Source: Caldicellulosiruptor bescii DSM 6725 | GTDB taxonomy: Bacteria > Bacillota > Thermoanaerobacteria > Caldicellulosiruptorales > Caldicellulosiruptoraceae | Length of the DNA: 64,000 nucleotides | NCBI RefSeq assembly: GCF_000022325.1 | Contig: NC_012034.1 | Location: 1,196,501-1,260,500 of the forward strand | Reading direction: 5' to 3' | Shown here: positions 60,074 through 64,000 of the stretch, one piece after another | How the letters are laid out: each line of letters starts with the position of its first letter | How positions within the stretch are numbered: position 1 is the first letter of the stretch | Made by a program: the position numbers and the translations under genes | The notes under the pieces: generated by a model | What the model saw: only the letters and a program-made list of their open reading frames with translations | What the model was told of the DNA's origin: nothing | Databases searched by the model: none

Positions 60074-61345
60074 CGCATATTGTAGAGCTGTAATATATTG
60101 TAACTGCATTTTTTAAGAATAGGTATTCCGTTTTTCCACTTGCCACGATGCAAGTTTTCTCTTTGTAAGTAAATGTTTATTTCTAAAATTTCTACAGATT
60201 GAAAATAACCGCCTGAGTTTATTCTTATTTTTTCAATTATACTGTTAACACTTTCTACTGCACAGGTAAGTATAGATATGCTTTCTTAAATCTTCAGGAT
60301 ACTTCATATGTGCAAGATAAAATTCGGCTTTTTCGCAAACACCCTTTAAGAATCTGGGGTATTTTGAGGAATATTGATTACAAAGTTCTTTAAACTTTAA
60401 AACTGCTTCATCGAAGTCAGAAGAGGAAGTTCTTAATTTATCAAGTTCTTTGTTGAAAACAGAAGCATCATCTCAAGACTATTGTTTTCTAACGTTGCGT
60501 TGAAGGTGAACAAGCTTATGGTCGGCAAGGGGATAAGCGAGCTAAGCAGCATCGATTATACCTGGGAAATCATCGCTTACGACTATTAAGACTTTTTTAA
60601 GACCTTTTGTAATTAAGTCGTCAAAGACTCTCATCCAATCGGCTTTGTTTTCTTTGCCGAAGAAAGGGCAGAATACCGAAGATATCTTTTTTGCCTTCTA
60701 AATCAATACCGAGGACAACATAGCAAGTAGCTTGTTTAGCTTTTGAGTTATCTTTAATTTCGCTTTTGAATAACCGTCAATGATGAGAGCAAAAGTACTT
60801 TCAGGAAGTTCTCTTTGTTTAAAGAGTTGAAGCTCGTTTTTTAGATCGTTTTTGATTTTTTCGATTTCGTCTTCAGAATAAGGCAAATTCATGCTTTTAA
60901 GAGTTTGGACAAGAGAACGCTCAAGAGTAACCATTGAGGTACTTGCGACATAAGCAGGGAAGTAGATAAGCTATCAACTCTTTTGTAGCGGAAAGAAGAG
61001 AATAGAAGGTCGGAAATTCTAAGGGCGTGTGCGAGGGACAGAGATTTCAAGACGTTAGGCAGGTGTTGCAAGTTTTCTTTCATAGAAGCCATTGCCTTTG
61101 TCGTTTTCGTTTTTAGCAAGGTAAACAGTTCTTTCTGATAACATAAAGCAATCGAGCAAGTTTTACTTTTAGCTGTTTTAGAGCTGGGCGAGTAGGATCA
61201 TCACAGGAAGCAATACATATTTAGCACTTGTTCGATAGCCATATTTTTAGCGGTCTCAAAAATTTCATTTTTCTCCATAATCGTGAACCCCCTTTGGTGA
61301 TTATTTCAATACTAATTATACAGTGGACACAATTTTATTTTAACT
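60047..61345 (-). mobile_element. Degenerate IS256/Mutator-type insertion sequence
   Basis: The element carries a decayed transposase on the minus strand. Its ends share an imperfect inverted repeat: AATTTTGTGTTTCCAC near 60050 and GTGGACACAATTTTA near 61324-61338 (reverse complement). It sits in cysK, whose remaining part is missing. Exact ends and any target duplication cannot be fixed because the right side is not cysK. Confidence 0.7.
60110..61278 (-). pseudogene. IS256-family transposase, frameshifted
   Basis: Read on the minus strand it starts MEKNEIFETAKNMAIEQVL (61278), then breaks into pieces in different frames: TRPALKQLKVKLARLL, NENDKGNGFYERKLATPA, SLVQTLKSMNLPYSEDEIEK, ADWMRVFDDLITKGLKKVL and VVSDDFPGI, all characteristic of Mutator/IS256 transposases. 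Several in-frame stops and at least three frameshifts are visible, so it is inactive. Confidence 0.82.
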
Positions 61346-61355
61346 CCCTAAAATT

Positions 61356-61556
61356 TTGAATGATTACTTACCAAGAAGGATGGCTTATCTTAAATACACA
61401 AAATTATTTACACACCCTCTTGAGAATGTGAGGCTCAAGGGATTTAGAAATTATAAAAGGTATATTGATTGGATACTAATTACTTTTTTGTTTGAGCAAC
61501 TTCTTAGAAAGTTAGAAGGCAAGAAGTTTTCTTTTTCTTATGAATGGAATCAATAA
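61356..61556 (+). other. Short frame beyond the IS element, possible gene fragment
   Basis: A 66-codon frame (MNDYLPRRMAYLKYTKLF...) without a good ribosome site. It is rich in basic and aromatic residues (LKGFRNYKRYIDWILIT) like the end of some transposases, and is not cysK. It may be a remnant left by the deletion next to the element. Family not identified. Confidence 0.3.
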
Positions 61557-62085
61557 TTTGTGTTTATTTTATGTATTGTTGGTAATATTTTTTATTCAAC
61601 AACCTAATTTAATTGAAAAAAACATATCAACTAAGTCTATTCCATACTAAAAAATGAATTTTTAAATATTTACATTTGCTATCTTATTAGTTTGTAAGAC
61701 ATACCAGTATCCTTTTTTTGAACCTCTCGAAATTCCTAAACCCGTTATGCTTTTCTCTTTAACACCTTTATTCTGTTGTTAAATTCAAAATATTTACATA
61801 TCGCTTGAAAGCCAGTCGCAGAAATGGTAAAAGATAATAAAATATAACTCTGAATTTTGTGAAAAGTACACATTGATTTTTTTCTTTTTTTTATTATAAA
61901 GACAAATAAATTACCAAAGAGGTAATATTATTCCATTAAAACTTTTGTATACTAAAATAATATATTTCCGTTTTGTATAACTATTTATATTTCTGCTGAA
62001 ATTATTAAGAAACATAAGAGTACAACATTAGCAAATTGAAAATGCAATACTTAAGAGCCTAAAATCAAACATGGTATTTTGTGTG
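61557..62085. other. AT-rich non-coding stretch
   Basis: About 530 bp with no convincing gene, RNA or repeat. It separates the IS remnant from the secreted amidase gene and probably holds that gene's promoter, but no clear -35/-10 pair with good spacing was picked out by eye. Confidence 0.5.
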
Positions 62086-62102
62086 GATGGAGGGGATAGA
62101 CT

Positions 62103-62705
62103 ATAAAAAGAAACATTGCGCTATCTTTAATGCTTATCTGTTTTGTTCTGATAAACTGTTTCAATTGCGTAAAAGTTGAAGCAGCTTACAATAGCTTTGG
62201 GGCTGCTTCATATGCAGATATTTGGGCACTAAGCAGAAATTCAAACTACCCTAGTTTTGACGCAGATTGCACAAATTTTGCATCTCAAGCAATGCATGAG
62301 GGAGGAACTTTGCCATTTGATAAACAAAATGGTTGGTATTGCGAGAAAGTTCTTTGGTGGTGGAATTGGGGAACAGCTTGGAGTGTAGCTGATGATTTGT
62401 ACAGATATCTATCAAACTCAGCCAGGGGAACGATTTTAGGTAGATGGAAATATGAGGGGCAAATAGGCTTTAATGATTATAATGATGTACTTCAACCTGG
62501 TGATATTCTATTTTATGATTGGAATTCAGATGGAAGATTTGACCATGCTGGTGTTTCTGTAGGTTTAGGGTACGATTCTACTTATGGGAGAACTGGCAAT
62601 GTTCAAGATCAACACACTTATGATAGATTTCATGCAATTTGGCATTTAAAACCATACAATGTCAGAGCTACTACTACAACAATAGTAGCAATTCGTCCAA
62701 AATGA
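62103..62705 (+). CDS. Secreted amidase-domain protein, possible AUA start
   Basis: A 200-residue protein if it starts at 62103. The N-terminus (KRNIALSLMLICFVLINC then VKVEA) is a good signal peptide. The mature part matches the putative amidase domain family Amidase_6: SFGAASYADIWALSRN, catalytic-type Cys in DADCTNFASQAMHEGG (about 55), PGDILFYDWNSDG and RFDHAGVSVG with His. A strong GGATGGAGGGG site (62086-62095) points to the ATA at 62103, since an in-frame stop lies at 62097. ATG 62130 would remove the basic residues of the signal. Likely acts outside the cell on the wall or peptides. Confidence 0.72.
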   Translation: MKRNIALSLMLICFVLINCFNCVKVEAAYNSFGAASYADIWALSRNSNYPSFDADCTNFASQAMHEGGTLPFDKQNGWYCEKVLWWWNWGTAWSVADDLYRYLSNSARGTILGRWKYEGQIGFNDYNDVLQPGDILFYDWNSDGRFDHAGVSVGLGYDSTYGRTGNVQDQHTYDRFHAIWHLKPYNVRATTTTIVAIRPK

Positions 62706-62724
62706 GATGAGAGAGGTGTTGAGA

Positions 62725-63426
62725 ATGAAGGATAGGAAAATTTTCTCTTTAATTATTTCTTTAATATCAATACTAATTTTGTGCAGCGCATTAATTATTG
62801 CTATTAATGTAAAAAGTAGTCAACAATTAGATAATGAACAGGAAATAAAGAAAACAGTAATAGGGGCTTTAAAATTAGCACATGGAATGCTTGACTATCC
62901 TGCAGAATATACAAAATCACCTGACATTCAGATTCCTCAAGAAGTTGTAAATAGAAAATTAAAGGAAATTACTCAAGCATGTGAAAAGTATTATAGTAAT
63001 AAATACGGCTGGATGGCCAATAGATTGGAAATTTATAAGAATGCTGTACTTTTTGATGCATATCCCTCTTCATTTAAACCTGTTGAACATAAAATGACTG
63101 ATATAAAATTTTTAGAAATAAAAATCAATGGAGACAAAGCAACAGTTGTTGTAGACGTATTTGGTGAATATAAATCTGTAGGTTTGGCTTTAGATACTGA
63201 TACAATTCCGCCTTCTGAATTAAATGAAATAACCAATGCTAAAGGTTATAAAATGTCAGCTGAAGAACAGAAAAGGTTTATCGAAAAAGCTGAAAAGTTA
63301 CCTAAGAAAGTACGTGAATATAAAGTAAAATTTGGTGAAAGGTATGGTTTCAACTTAGAAAAAGAAAATGGAGAGTGGAAAATAACTTCAGAAACATTCA
63401 ATTTTCTCCCTGGGTATGAACCATAA
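62725..63426 (+). CDS. Membrane-anchored protein of unknown function, partner of the amidase gene
   Basis: A 233-residue protein with one N-terminal membrane anchor (ISLISILILCSALIIAINV, about 9-29) and a soluble outer domain. Features seen are KLAHGMLDYPAEYTKSPD, YYSNKYGWMANRLEIYKNA and a C-terminal EREN-like KENGEWKITSETFNF. GAGAGGTG lies eight bases before the ATG at 62725, and the gene starts 19 bases after the amidase stop, so the two are co-expressed. I do not recognise a family. Confidence 0.62.
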   Translation: MKDRKIFSLIISLISILILCSALIIAINVKSSQQLDNEQEIKKTVIGALKLAHGMLDYPAEYTKSPDIQIPQEVVNRKLKEITQACEKYYSNKYGWMANRLEIYKNAVLFDAYPSSFKPVEHKMTDIKFLEIKINGDKATVVVDVFGEYKSVGLALDTDTIPPSELNEITNAKGYKMSAEEQKRFIEKAEKLPKKVREYKVKFGERYGFNLEKENGEWKITSETFNFLPGYEP

Positions 63427-63463
63427 AAATTACAAAAATATAATATCAATTCATAAAATTGAG

Positions 63464-63500
63464 AGAGGCTATCTAAAACCAAATGGATAGCCTCTTTTAG
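63464..63500 (+). terminator. Terminator before smc
   Basis: AGAGGCTATC (63464-63473) and GATAGCCTCT (63486-63495), then TTTTAG. Confidence 0.85.
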
Positions 63501-63602
63501 TTTATCTTTTTAAAAAATCATTTTGAAACACTGGTATAGAATTGTCCCTATATTTTTGCTAAAATAATTGTTGTTTTAATCTTTATGGGGGAAGAGCTAA
63601 AG

Positions 63603-64000
63603 ATGTACATAAAATGGCTTGAAATCTATGGTTTTAAATCTTTTTGTGAAAAGACAAGGATAGAGTTTGAAAAAGGCATTACTGCAATAGTTGGACCAAA
63701 CGGTTGTGGCAAGAGCAATATCACAGACGCAATTAGATGGGCTTTAGGTGAGCAGAGCCTTAAACTTTTGCGTGCAGCAAAACAAGAAGACCTTATTTTT
63801 GCCGGCACAGAGAAGAGAAAATCTCAGGGTTTTGCTGAGGTTTCTATATGTTTTGACAACTCAAGCGGGGTTCTTCCCATCGATTATCAAGAAGTGGTGA
63901 TAACAAGAAGGCTTTTTAGAAGTGGTGAGAGTGAGTTTTTTATAAATAAAATTCCTTGCAGATTGAAAGATGTATATGAACTTTTTCTTGACTCTGGACT
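63603..64000 (+). CDS. smc: Chromosome segregation protein SMC, 5' part (cut by window end)
   Basis: The frame continues past the right edge, with 132 codons visible. It begins MYIKWLEIYGFKSF, has Walker A VGPNGCGKSN (30-39), RWALGEQSLKLLR and ITRRLFRSGESEFFINK, as in bacterial SMC condensin. ATP-driven DNA looping and chromosome condensation are the family roles. GGGGGAAGAG precedes the ATG. In Firmicutes smc usually follows rnc closely; here about 8 kb separates them. Confidence 0.93.
   Translation, partial: MYIKWLEIYGFKSFCEKTRIEFEKGITAIVGPNGCGKSNITDAIRWALGEQSLKLLRAAKQEDLIFAGTEKRKSQGFAEVSICFDNSSGVLPIDYQEVVITRRLFRSGESEFFINKIPCRLKDVYELFLDSG

Noticed and set aside
61356..61556. The 66-codon frame as the missing end of cysK
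   Set aside because: It has none of the C-terminal cysteine synthase motifs and is rich in basic and aromatic residues instead.

Overview
The window looks like the chromosome of a low-GC, thermophilic, Gram-positive anaerobe. The best guess is Caldicellulosiruptor or a close relative. The evidence is AT-rich coding with strong AGGAGG-type ribosome binding sites and many TTG/GTG starts, Firmicutes-type regulation (S-box, L-box, L21 leader, FapR box, PhoP-like repeats), Prp/L27 processing, BofA and SpoVS homologues, and a full-length reverse gyrase. The genus is inferred from gene content; no marker in the window proves it.

Layout. (1) 0.1-2.1 kb: a GH4 alpha-galactosidase and a GNAT acetyltransferase. 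(2) 2.1-12.3 kb: an AT-richer accessory block carrying a class II lanthipeptide locus (precursor, LanM synthetase, Fe-S flavodoxin-like reductase, LanFEG immunity ABC transporter, C39-peptidase exporter LanT). The block lies between two copies of the same 558-bp GNAT segment, which looks like single-crossover integration. (3) 12.3-18.8 kb: GNAT copy 2, ruvCAB, queH, the rplU-prp-rpmA ribosomal operon with L21 leader, obgE and yhbY. (4) 18.9-26.2 kb: SAM riboswitch, metY, metX, an MBL-fold hydrolase, an M19 dipeptidase, an aspartate aminotransferase and purB. (5) 26.2-35.0 kb, minus strand: a chemoreceptor, reverse gyrase and the asd-dapA-dapB-ACT lysine/DAP operon under a lysine riboswitch. 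(6) 35.1-45.6 kb: an orphan HI0074-type protein, ispF, an archaeal-style nurA-(unknown)-herA-mre11-rad50 operon, ybaB-recR-DUF2508-bofA and an opposing membrane protein. (7) 45.7-56.3 kb: a sugar-nucleotide epimerase, small acidic proteins, galU, the FapR-controlled fatty-acid operon (fapR-plsX-fabH-fabD-fabG-acpP-fabF), rnc and a radical SAM gene. (8) 56.3-64 kb: pstSCA behind four PhoP-like boxes and without pstB, spoVS, a cysK cut off by a decayed IS256-type element, a secreted amidase-domain protein with a membrane partner, and the 5' end of smc.

How the parts work together. The lan locus is self-contained for modification, export and self-protection, but has no recognisable regulator or separate leader protease. 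The methionine and lysine genes are each controlled by a riboswitch for their end product. The fatty-acid genes are controlled by their own first gene product. RuvABC, RecR, HerA-NurA, Mre11-Rad50 and reverse gyrase together form a large set for genome upkeep at high temperature. The most interesting items are the lanthipeptide island with its mosaic flanking duplication, the Fe-S flavoprotein inside that locus, the uncharacterised HAS-barrel-like gene between nurA and herA, and several traces of decay (14-codon nucleotidyltransferase stub, truncated cysK, degenerate transposase, possible AUA start).
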